Shown piece after piece: positions 1-9,881 of a stretch of DNA of 64,000 bases. Origin of the DNA: Agrostemma githago (Eukaryota; Streptophyta; Magnoliopsida; Caryophyllales; Caryophyllaceae). The DNA is taken from positions 36,057,018 through 36,121,017 of the forward strand of contig OY288257.1 in NCBI GenBank assembly GCA_958450325.1, written 5' to 3'. Under the pieces are notes generated by a model. The model was given only the letters and a program-made list of their open reading frames with translations. It ran no database searches and had not been told where the DNA came from. Position 1 is the stretch's first letter. Every line of letters begins with the position of its first letter. Made by a program: the position numbers and the translations under genes.

Positions 1-1245
1 TTATTCGTTTTAAATCGATGGTTGGCCGAATTAAATGAAAATATTGTATGATTTAAATTTAACTCGGTTTTTCGGTATTATAGTCATGTCTTATATGACT
101 ATAATACCGTTATCGGGATTTTATAAAAAAATATTGTCGTTAGATTAAAATTTTGATTGGTGATGAAATTGTGCCCCTCTACGTCACGACATCGATATTA
201 ATCCTTACGGATTATGTGATGTCGGTTTTCATGTCAACGGGTTCCATACCAACCTTAGAAATGGATCTACACGCGTTCAACTACGAATGATCGTGATCGC
301 GTTATTAAACGGATCCTAAAAAAAATGACCATCGTAGTCAAACGTGCTTGGATCCGAATTTTGAAATTATTATATATATATATATATACACGGTACATAC
401 GATATTATGATAAAATGTAAATAACGATAATTGAATGCAAAAAGTAAAATATTAGTATTAGTAATCATGTCGTTACTATCGACTAAATATAATACTATAA
501 ACATAAATATAAATGCACATAAAAACGGAACGAGAGAAAGGATGAAGAAGGAGAAGTCGGTGTTGAATCGTCACACCCTCAACCAACATGTTCTTGCTTC
601 TCGGGATACGGTTCGTCAAATGGCGGAAATGGCACAGGAACGTCGAGATACGTAGGAGGAGTTGATCGTGTGTATGTATGGCTCGGTTTGTGTGTATCGT
701 GATGTCGAGAATGGTGTTGCAAAATGTAGGATGTTGTAGTGTAAAGTTGGCTGAAATTGAAGGGGTAAAAGTTGTTCCAAAGTTAGTGTAAATGGTTGAG
801 GATTGATGGGGTTTATATAGAAAAAACCACGACATAGGGTCACTCGACCGAGTGGCCCTAGTGCACTTGGTCGAGTGCCCTGGCAAATGAACCTGGACCG
901 TTTTTTTGAGGCTCCACTCGATCGAGTGGGTCAATCCACTCGACCAAGTGGATCAATTAGGCCGCAAAATTTTAGGCGTGATTGGCCTTGATTTGATCTT
1001 GATTGATTTTGATTGATTTTTGAATTTGGCGCAAGTTTCGAGAATGTATCAGGTCGTACGACCCACTGGGCCTGGTTTTGACGTTGGTTTTGTGAGATTT
1101 GTGTCCCGTTAAAAGCCCATGCCAGACATTATTAACTTCGAGCCCGTATCCGAGCGCGTTAGAGCACGTTAGCGTCCGATCGTCATCGGGTGTTTTTTTT
1201 GAAAACTACCATAGACACCTGGGAGTCAAAATGCGGGTGTCTACA
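1..1245 (-). repeat. 3' LTR of element A, partial
   Basis: Bases 1-1245 match 30973-32318, with a deletion of roughly 100 bp near 1055 relative to the other copy. The right end is GGGTGTCTACA, the reverse complement of the LTR start TGTAGACACCC. The rest of the LTR lies outside the window. A minus-strand TATA (CTATATAAAC, about 809-820) has four palindromes upstream of it in element sense (837-950). The several substitutions against the 5' LTR make this pair clearly older than that of D. Confidence 0.9.
187..224 (-). other. Conserved LTR hairpin
   Basis: Outer arms CGACATC and GATGTCG enclose an inner stem AATCC/GGATT with a 4-base loop. The same structure is at 31159-31196. In element D (44806-44843 and 57038-57075) the inner stem is AACCC/GGGTT, which is a compensatory change. 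A weaker version lies in LTR fragment E near 34013. Confidence 0.6.
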
Positions 1246-1260
1246 GAGCCCCCACTCTGA
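1246..1260 (-). promoter_or_regulatory. Polypurine tract of element A
   Basis: In element sense the bases next to the 3' LTR read AGAGTGGGGGCTC followed by TGTAGACA. The same sequence borders the 3' LTRs of B (27232-27247) and D (46026-46040). It would prime plus-strand DNA synthesis. Confidence 0.85.
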
Positions 1261-1824
1261 CTGAGGCTTGGATAGGGCGAAAGTCAGAGTAGCTACCAAG
1301 TCAATTAAGACCTGGTAGACTTCCGGTCGGGTCGTTTATAGTCCATTAGACTCGCGTGAAGGGCTCGCCAGCCATAAGATAGAAATCATACCTGAGCTGA
1401 TGGTAATGCCTTTGTGGGGAATTGGACTTGTCGCGTAAGTCCTGGGTGTGCCTGTATGTGGGGCCATCCCGTGCTTAAATTGAGGGAACGCCGTCTTTAG
1501 ACTTTCCGCTGGGGAGATATATAAATTGTGCGGGCTTGCTTCTGAAGCCTCGAGTTGTACATGTATCAGTTACATAAAGCTTTGCATGCAACATATAGGC
1601 AAAACACAACTCGTGCTGGGGAATGAAAATTTGGATGATAGAAAAATTTTAAAAAAAATTTAGAATGTATTCTTTTTGAATTTTTTGAATTTTGAATTTT
1701 GACGGACTGCTCAGGATGACTAAATTCCTGTGTCTGTGGGGAAGTGTCATGAGTCGGACCTATATGCCTAGGCCCGTTTGGGCCAAGGAGGCACAGTTGC
1801 AGGGAATGCACCAGGGTTTTGATG
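1261..1824 (-). other. 3' noncoding region of element A with primer-site-complementary motifs
   Basis: No gene is visible here. In element sense TCCCCAGCGGA (1505-1515) and TCCCCAGCAC (1613-1622) are complementary to the GCTGGGGA half of the element's primer-binding site. The region is a diverged version of 46041-46773 in D and shares phrases such as TTGCTTCTGAAG. Confidence 0.6.
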
Positions 1825-1834
1825 TTATAAATAC
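1825..1834 (+). promoter_or_regulatory. TATA box of the antisense PMD gene (A)
   Basis: TTATAAATAC lies 80 bp upstream of the ATG at 1914 on the plus strand, opposite to gag-pol. Element D has TTATAAATAT at the equivalent place (46774-46783). This points to a dedicated antisense promoter. Confidence 0.7.
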
Positions 1835-2617
1835 ATCACCCTGGCTCCTTTCTTTGTCACAACTCTCAAAAATTTCTTCTCAAAAAATTCATCTCTTTTC
1901 AAGAAACTTTATCATGGCTATTTACCGTCTGATTGACATGCCGCAAGACTGGTCCCACCGTTTTAGGGATGCGAGCAAGGTAGCCTTAAGGCAGTCAGGC
2001 ATATTCCAATTGTTCACGTTCCGTCAGATGCACATGGACCGTCATTTCCTCGATGCCTGTCTCACCTTCTGGGATGACACTTATCACGTTTTTGCCTTCC
2101 CTCGGGGCGAGATCTGTCCTCTCCCTGAGGAAATTGCTGCCATAGGAGGGTGGAACCCACTGCTCCGTCCTGCTGTCCCTTTCTCAGTTCGGGACCCCAG
2201 GAGGAAATTACGGGAGTTTTTGGGGCTCTCCCATGCTGAAGTATCCCGCATGCTTGAAGGGGATACCGTTTCTCTGCTTACCTTATCTGAGAAGTTCATG
2301 AACCCGTACGATATCCGGGTTACGCCCATTCATAGCCGTAGGGCGTTCGCCTTCTATATGCTGCACGTGTATGCCTTTGAAGGCCATATGGACCTGCTGT
2401 CTTGTATGGGTAGCGTTCGTCTCCTCGTCATTGCTGACCTTATGGAGACGGAGTGTAGTCCCGCATGGTTGATCACGGGGGAAATCATTCAGGGCTCGGA
2501 CAACCGAAAGAGGGATGAGTCAGCCCGTTTCACTGGGAGCACCCGTCTACTGCAGGTATATCGCTTTTCCCTTGATTTTTCGATTTTTTTTTCGATCGCG
2601 ATATACTGCTACAGGGG

Positions 2618-2733
2618 GCACTCGACCGAGTCACCCTTGCACTCGATCGAGTGCCCTCGTGAAGGGGTCTACTGCCTCGTTTTAGGGGTGTCACTCGATC
2701 GAGTGACACTGGCACTCGATCGAGTGCCCTCAG
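2618..2733. repeat. Palindrome quartet in the PMD intron (A)
   Basis: Four sites with core ACTCG-NN-CGAGT lie wholly within the intron. Two extend to perfect 18-bp palindromes: GTCACTCGATCGAGTGAC and GGCACTCGATCGAGTGCC. The equivalent D intron has the same arrangement at 47604-47722. Confidence 0.85.
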
Positions 2734-3645
2734 GCGAATGCCTAGGCTGCTCCGGAATCCTTACGAGCGTTGCTTCTTCTTTTCAGCTCTGGCTATTTGA
2801 GAGGTTGTCGAAGATTGAGCCTCCTCCCAACCCGAGTCAATATTGGTTCAACCAGGTGATGACAAGGAGACGGCCTACCGACTCATCCTGCCTTATTACC
2901 CAGAAATATTGGGAGGAAGAATTAACATTCCATCGTGGTCCGTTGATACGATGGGTGGTTCCATGGTGGCCTATTTATGCTTGGACGGGTTTGGCGTCTG
3001 GAGACAAAGCACGCTACCAGGTGATTCTGTCCTTTAGCCAGACAGTTCACCTCTATCCTGACCGCATACTCAGGCAGTATGGGTGGACTCAGCGCATCCC
3101 GGAGAACGAGGCAGTTGTGAGTGCACCTACCCAGCTGACCGACATTATGTGCGACACCTGGATTCAGAGGTGGTACACTCGAGTTACTTGGTCCGTTCCC
3201 AAGTCGCTCCATTCTACCTGGGTGTCTTATTCCTATGAAAGGTGGACCAAAGCCGAGACTGCCGAAGCTCGTGCTGCTCTGAAGGTTGATGAGGCCTTCG
3301 ACCTGCTTCGGCGCGAGAAGATCAAGGATAATAGGGACTTCTTTGCTGAAGGGGAGACTCCAGCCCCGATAGCCGGTCTAAAGCTGGGTCAGAGAAGAGG
3401 AGACAGGACTCGAGCTAGGGGGTCCGACGCTAGAGGTGCTTTGGGGGAAGTGAGCCCCCAGACAAACTTGGAGAGGAGACCAGAGGCCAGGTCTTTAGTC
3501 CAGGACCGACTTGGTCCTAAGGACAGGTTACCGGAGCATATACGGGCTCGACTTGGGCCCGTGACAATAGCTGAAGATCCTCTGTCAAAGAAGAGGACTC
3601 GGGCCAAAGAGGTTCCTGTGACCATCCGGGAACGCTCCTCCCCAC

Positions 3646-5250
3646 TGATAAGTGTAGTTTGTAGTGCCTATTTCGTAGTGTTTTGGTCCCATTTTCCTTG
3701 TGGAATCGCTCCTTGGGAGCGATTTATGGGCTTCTTATGCTTCCTTTAGTTCGTTTCAAGTTCCCGAGACCGTTTTGGAAGAGTTGGAGCGATTCCGACT
3801 CAATACATACACATTTTGGAGCCAACGGAGTAAAGGAACGATGACTCGACGCCTTGGAATCGACCCCGAGACCTTGGGACCCAATCCCGAGCCTCCGAGA
3901 CCCGATCTCGAGTCCCGAGAATCGACGAGAAGCCCATGAGAGGCAAGGAAGGACAAAACGGAGCTTAAAGGAGACCTACAAGGCTCATCCCGTTCGGGAT
4001 GGTCTCATCCCGTTCGGGATGAGGTGCACGATTAAGAGCGCCACTGTGGGTCCGTCCCGGTCGGGTTGAACTCGTCCCGATCGGGACCGTGCTGCTGCTG
4101 CCCGCATTCCTTTCTTTCTTCTCCTTTCCACTTGTAACCCTATATATATACCCTTCCCTTGTTTTGTAAAGCTTATGCACTTCATTAAACCTTAAACCCT
4201 AGACTACTTTAGGTTAGATTAGATTAGATTAGATTAGTGTAGATTAGTCGGTAATTAGTTGTTAATCATAGATTAGCTCTTGTATTAAGGAATTCTTGAA
4301 GATCTTCACCAAGCTTGACAACTTTGGATGATTATTTTGGGGTTTTCTCTTTTATACAAGTTCTTATTCTTCCTTCCATCCTCTAGTTTGGTATAATCCT
4401 TTTCCCTTTCTCTTAATCTTGTTTATGTTGTTCAAGTTTTAATCTTTGATTGTTTTATTGTTCTTAGTTCATAGTTCTCACTAATTTGTCTATGTTTGTT
4501 TTGGTTCTTATGTTGAATCCTCTTGTTTTTGTTAGTTATAGTTTGACTATGTTAGAGTAGTGTTCTTGCTAGGGTTAGTAGGGCGATTAGGGTGTTAATT
4601 GGGTGATTAAGGGATTGTTGGAGATGTTGGTGGAAGATTTCGGTTTCCTCTTGGTTTGGTGCACATCACATGTTTGTTGAAATGCTTGATTGACTAAGTA
4701 GTTGTGAATGCTTGTTTTTCTTGCCTTTCTCTTGTGGGTGATAGTTTTTTTGTGGGTTCGGTTCCCTCACTAAGTTGCGAGAGCCCGGTGAGGACGACCC
4801 CTAGGTCGGTCTAAGTAGCGAGAGCCCGGATGCGACCTAGGCCACCATAGCGCGCTAGAACCCCGTTTGTCATGTGTGTCGCCGAGATGGGTTATAGGAT
4901 GAACCTCTAGGTAGGTCTAAGTTGCGAGAGCCCGGACCAACCTAGATCACCCTACTACCTCCTTCGCTCTAGTTCTCCCTTGACCATTCTGTTACCCCTT
5001 TGACCCCGACCTAATCCTAGCCCGTTTGCCTTTGTTTGTTTCTCCGTTACCTTAGTCTTAGTCTAGCTTTCTCCCCTTCTATCATTCTCTAGTTTAGCTT
5101 AGCTCGTTGACTTAGTCTCGTATTTGGGCCGACCTAGTCTAGGCTATACATTATCGTCCCCGTGGATTCGACCTGACTTGCCCTATCTACCGTAGGAATA
5201 GCCGGTTTATTTATTGATCGGTTGGGATTCGCGACAAATCCCTCCCATCA
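3646..5250 (+). repeat. 5' LTR of element C
   Basis: It starts TGATAAGTGTAG and ends TCCCTCCCATCA. It contains a palindrome quartet, a TATA box, a short TTAGA/GATTA tandem run (about 4210-4240) and three copies of GCGAGAGCCCGG between about 4776 and 4935. It matches 9882-11482 with a low number of differences. Confidence 0.92.
3984..4150 (+). promoter_or_regulatory. Palindrome quartet and TATA box of C 5' LTR
   Basis: Two copies of CATCCCGTTCGGGATG (the second extends to 20 bp), then GTCCCGGTCGGG and GTCCCGATCGGGAC, are followed after about 50 bp by CTATATATATACCC (TATA about 4140-4150). The core is CCCG-NN-CGGG. The 3' LTR has the same layout at 10221-10384. Confidence 0.75.
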
Positions 5251-5253
5251 ATT

Positions 5254-5271
5254 TGGCACCGTTGCCGAGGA
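5254..5271 (+). promoter_or_regulatory. Primer-binding site of element C
   Basis: TGGCACCGTTGCCGAGGA begins 3 bp after the LTR. It resembles the Athila-type site complementary to the 3' end of tRNA-Asp, with a few mismatches. The leader from here to 5504 shows no gene. Confidence 0.7.
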
Positions 5272-5504
5272 CGGTGCTAGTTTGGACTTTGTTTTCCTAT
5301 TTTCTTGACTTTGTCTTTGTGTTTGTGTTTTCTTTTTTCTTTTTGTTACCTTGCTTCTTGTGTGTGTGAAGTTTATTTCTCTCTTGTCTAGTGCCCAAAA
5401 AGCACTAGACTTCTCACGTTTGTTCTTAGTCTACAGTTTGTGCTTAGAGGTGGTGACTATCTTCTTCTTGCAACTTAGAGCCGCTTTAACGGACGGTTGC
5501 TAGG

Positions 5505-6851
5505 ATGAGTGGTTTCCAACCGGGTATAGACTACGATTTTCGAGCAAGCATGGGGTTTGATCTAAACTCCACACACTCGGGAGCCGATATGAGCTACCCC
5601 TCTTCTTCCATGAACCAAGGGCATGACATGACGTCCCCCTACCATTATCAAGCTTCTTGGGGTAATCAAGACGGGTATGATCTTCAAGATTATGAAAACG
5701 GCTACCAACAAGTGAATGACTATCACTCCTACGATCATGGTGGCTATTACTCAAGCTATGAAAGTGAAACCACCATGTTCGAACAAGATTCACCTTATGG
5801 AAGCCAATACCCCCAAAACCAACAATATTACCCTTCACCCCAACCACAATATGAACCCCATGACCCACAATACTACCAATCACCCCAACCTTGCTACCAA
5901 CAATATGATGCCCCACCCCTTGGGCATCATCAAGATTTTCAAGGAGCTTTACAAGACCCCAATGATCACCAATTGCCTGACATGGAGGTGTTTCAATCGC
6001 TTCTTCAATTGCAAAAGAGCAACCAAGAAAAGGCCATTCAAATTCAAAAACAACAAGAGGAATTAATGGCCCAAATTCGAAGGGGAAACGAGGCGAGGAA
6101 TGCTCAATTAAATGCGTTATCGGCTCAAACCGTAATGTTTTTATCCCGAACATCACAATTATATGAAGGGTGACCACTTGAGAAAGAGGAGCATCCCAAC
6201 CATGAAGCCGCCAATGTAGTTCCCTTTGATAGAGAAGTTTGCTTTGAAGAACCTCAATCGTCTACCCAAAAAGAGACGGATGAGGATATGACCCTTGGTG
6301 AAGGCATCGTTGGTGAAGAATTGGAGGAGGATAGTGAGTTGGATGATTTGGTGGAGTTTGTGAGGATGTTGGGTGAAATTGTTAGCCTCGAGTTGCCCTT
6401 GTGCGATAATTTGGACAAGCATCAAGACCCCCTTGCTAGTACACCGAGAGATGGTTTGGAAGAGATTGAAACCGCCGGTAGAAGTTTCGATCCTCTCCTC
6501 CAAGATGATGTGGGGCCGAGTGATGAAGATGGGGAACCACAACTTGAGGAAAGTGTGGGGGTGTGCAACGAGGAAGTGAGGCCAAAACCGCTTTTTGTGC
6601 CTCGTTTCTTGGAGATGAAGCTTGCTTGTGATTGGAGGCGATGCCTAGGGAGGAAGAGGTCGGTGAAGCTCGTAGGATGGATAGACCCCGGAGACGATTT
6701 GAAAGATGATTTTGGGTCTTGGGATTCCTACTTCTTGCCTCCTCCTTGGAGGCCGTGGAGGTCGGCTAAGCTCGAGCGCTTCTTGGGCCTTCACTATGAT
6801 GTCGGTAGCGCGTTCGACTTGCTCCTCCATGCCCTTGAGGGCTACGGTTGA
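5505..6851 (+). pseudogene. Q/Y/P-rich ORF of element C with one in-frame stop
   Basis: The ATG at 5505 opens a 222-codon frame closed by TGA at 6171-6173. The same frame then stays open to 6851, for about 448 codons in all. The first half is rich in Tyr, Gln, Pro and His with PQYYP-like repeats, then has a Gln/Lys-rich, coiled-coil-prone stretch (about residues 165-210). The second half is acidic and then ends in a basic, Trp-containing tail. It may derive from the tail of an Athila gag, but no CCHC knuckle or capsid fold is visible and I do not recognise a function. The single TGA could be a disabling mutation or a readthrough site between two products. Confidence 0.55.
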
Positions 6852-7161
6852 AGAAGAGTCCACCATCCTAGGTTTGATGGAGTTCCTAAAGAACCGTCAT
6901 GTTGTATATTCCCCTCTCCTCTTCTTTAGAGTACTTGTGCTTGTATTTGTGATTTTTGTTTCTAGGACTCTTTTGTTTTTGTGGGATTCTTGTAATTGTT
7001 TTGGTATTTTGATGAGCGATGTGAGGGAGTGAATTTGATGTGTATTTTGAGTTTATTGTGATAGGTGAAGTGAAGATGACTCCTTGAGAGGATTGGTTAT
7101 CGATAGAGCTTGGATCGTGAGTAAGGGAGTCGGTTTTTGGGGTCATGGGAGTCATGAAGAC

Positions 7162-7332
7162 CCTTCCCGACCGGGAAGGGTGTGTCATCCCGACCGGGAT
7201 GGGGCCGTCCCGATCGGGATGAGGGTGCCAAAAATCGAGTCCACTGGAGTGTCATCCCGATCGGGAAGGAGGCTTCCCGACCGGGAAGGGTTTATCAACC
7301 CGACCGGGATCATCCATCCCGACCGGGATGAT
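7162..7332. repeat. Internal palindrome cluster of element C
   Basis: Seven sites with core CCCG-NN-CGGG occur in about 170 bp, for example CTTCCCGACCGGGAAG and CATCCCGACCGGGATG. A TATA-like TTGTATACCCC follows at about 7385, the same order as in the LTR promoter. Confidence 0.8.
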
Positions 7333-9865
7333 CCCCTACTCCTTTTTGGTGCCTCTTCTTCGACATTTAAGCCCACCCAACCATTGTATACCCCCTCCCA
7401 ACCTCCCTACCTTCCTTTCTCATATCATACCACCCACATACTTCATTTACATACCTTAACCTCATTTCCTCCTCACTTTAGACCGATATTCACATCAAAT
7501 CCCACCCCCCTCACACCTTTACCACCTCTACCATGCGGTATTATCGAGAATGAAGCGGGATAGCAATGATGAAGACAAGCAAGTGCCTATATTGATCTAT
7601 GAGACGATGGAGAGAGTGAGTTGCTAACCTATGGTACGGCAACTATCCTTTCTTTTCCGTTTTTTGTTGTTGCTTGTTTTCCTTTGTTTATTCCCTTCCC
7701 CTTGTACAGTTTTGTGTCTTGATGTCATGGTGGCCTTCGAGGCCTCGGTAGTTGTTGCTCCCGACTCTCGATGATGTGACTACATCGAGAGACATTTCAA
7801 AATCCAAATTTTACAAGATTTTCACTTTCTTTTTGAGGATTTAGTCGAATTTAGGCGGAATCCGGGCTAGGTGACTTGATTACACCTAGCCCTGCCCTCC
7901 CATTTCCTTTTATTTCCTTCTTTTTATTTTCTTCCCCCCATCCATATCTTTTCTTGTCTCGGCCCATGGTGACTTGACTACACCCCGGCCGGACACCTTC
8001 TACCCTTTTGCTCCACTTTTCTTTTTGATTTTTAGCTTTATTTTCGTAGTTTCTTTTTTTTTCTTTTGTCTCTCCGCACACTACGATTGAGCATATGAGG
8101 ACATTGCTCGGTTTAAGTGTGGGGGAGCGATATTCTATCGTAGTTAGTTTTATTTTCTTAGTTTTTCGAAAAAAAATCTTCAAAAATCCTAAAAATTTGA
8201 AAAAATTTCACAAAAATCAAAAAGATTTTCTTTTTGTGTCTTTTCCTTTTTTGTGTCATTGTGTCGTATATTTGTTTTGTTGTTTGTGTTTGTCTCCCTT
8301 TTTCCTCTTAGGTCGCTTAATCGCCGTTAACTTGGGATAGCTTGCAAGACATCCGGTAACATTTTTATCCCTTCTCTTCTTTGTCTCTTGCGGAGTTCGG
8401 AGAAGATTGTGATGTTGTGTGCTCGGGTGGAGCTTTGTAAAGTTGTGGTTGATTTGGTGGCTTGTTTGGATGATCGGGGTGGTGTTTGTGTTGTGTTTGT
8501 GTTCGTTTTGTGTTGTTTGTGTTTTGTTTTTTTTTTGCTTCTTTTTCTTTCGTTTTCGTTGAGTCTTTGTTTTGGGTGCGTAGTTGTGTCTTGTGCGTAA
8601 AAGGTTTTCGAAAACCCGGTTTAGAGGCTAGTGTGTGAGTGTTTACTTTCCCTTCCTAGTAGTGTAAATCGAGTCTTGGACTTTAGTCTAGTAGAATGAC
8701 CCTAAATCAATGAGTTCGTTGGTCCTTTACCTTGAGTCCACCTAGCTTACTAGGGATTTACTACGGGATTTGCACTTTTGACCATTATGACCACCCACGG
8801 TGTGAAAAGGCCTTGGTTGCCGAGTCCCGTCCCTTAGGTGACCGTGTTGAGGATCGTTTGATTAGTCCAAGTTCTTCCCTTTTTTTGTGGATTTGAAGGG
8901 AAAGCGCGCTCCCGACTCACCCATTTCCCTACCTCCTACACATATCACACAATAAATTGCAATTTGTTGATTCTCTCTTTCTTAATTGTCAAGAGATGCC
9001 AAAAAGCCAAATCTTGCCAAAAAAATAGGGCAAAGAAAAGAAAAGAAAGAAAAATGAAAGAAAGAAAAGAATGAAGAAAAAGAAAAGGCACAAAAGCCAA
9101 AAAGAAAATAGAAAAGAAGAAAAAGAAATGGCATGGCAACAAACAAATCAAAACATCAAAAAGAAAAGGATGCCAAAAGAAAACTCGACTCACAAAAATA
9201 ACCCCTATCTCTCAAAATAAGCCTTTTTCCGACTTTTGCCGTGAAGAGCCTACCAAAGGACCGAGTCCCTAGGAAGGATGATAGCGGCATTAGTCGGTCT
9301 TCCCTCATTTTGCATTATTTCCACCTTTTTACTTGGACTAGTTAGGCGGTTTTAGACATGGGATGACCCTCTTGGCTCACGCTAAAGGGGGCGGGGTCTC
9401 ACTTACCTACAGTGTCGACTAACACCGTGGTTCATCCTTTTTCCACTCCGCCGATCGTCCCGTAGTACGTTTTTAGAAAGTTAGAAGGACCTAGGTAAGT
9501 TACCAACGTTTTTGTTGCTTTATCGTCATACTATTAAGGTTTAGTTCACCTTGGTTTGTATGTCTAGCTTGGGAACGTTGTCACTTGCCTCGAGTCCTAA
9601 ACCGGTGCTTCTTTCACCGCTTGTTTGAGTGAAGCGGTATTTGTTTTCTTTTGGGTGCAACCGATTATGTGTTTGTTTGTGTGTTTGTTTGTTTGTGTGT
9701 TTTGTGTCCGGTTGCATCCACAGTTTTGTCGCAAGACCCCACTTGCCTTGCGGAGTACACTTTTCCTCTAAGTGCACTCGCGTGAGTTGAAGGGGCGTAG
9801 GGTGCGCTAATACCCACTCGGATAGTTTAGTAGATAGTATGTGCTTACTCGAGGGCGAATAAGGG
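7333..9865 (+). other. Noncoding interior of element C
   Basis: No convincing gene is present. The stretch is T-rich, then A/G-rich (about 9010-9190), and holds a second polypurine-like motif, TTTAAGTGTGGGGGAG, at about 8112-8127, nearly identical to the true tract at 9866-9880. Short ORFs here have low-complexity composition. Confidence 0.6.
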
Positions 9866-9881
9866 TTAAGTGTGGGGGAGT
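9866..9881 (+). promoter_or_regulatory. Polypurine tract of element C
   Basis: TTAAGTGTGGGGGAG lies immediately upstream of the 3' LTR start TGATAAGTG, the typical arrangement in Athila-like elements. Confidence 0.85.

Noticed and set aside
837..950. Regularly spaced palindromes considered as a CRISPR array
   Set aside because: Plant nuclear DNA, no constant repeat length, no spacers of uniform size and no cas genes; the units are 10-20 bp palindromes at retroelement promoters.
1692..3749. Single uninterrupted 685-codon frame for the A PMD gene
   Set aside because: It starts upstream of the TATA box, reads through a GT-AG intron confirmed by the D copy, and runs into element C; the spliced model from 1914 is better supported.
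7084..7563. 159-codon frame over the palindrome array in element C
   Set aside because: Composition follows the repeated CCCGACCGGG units and Pro/Thr-rich low complexity; no domain.
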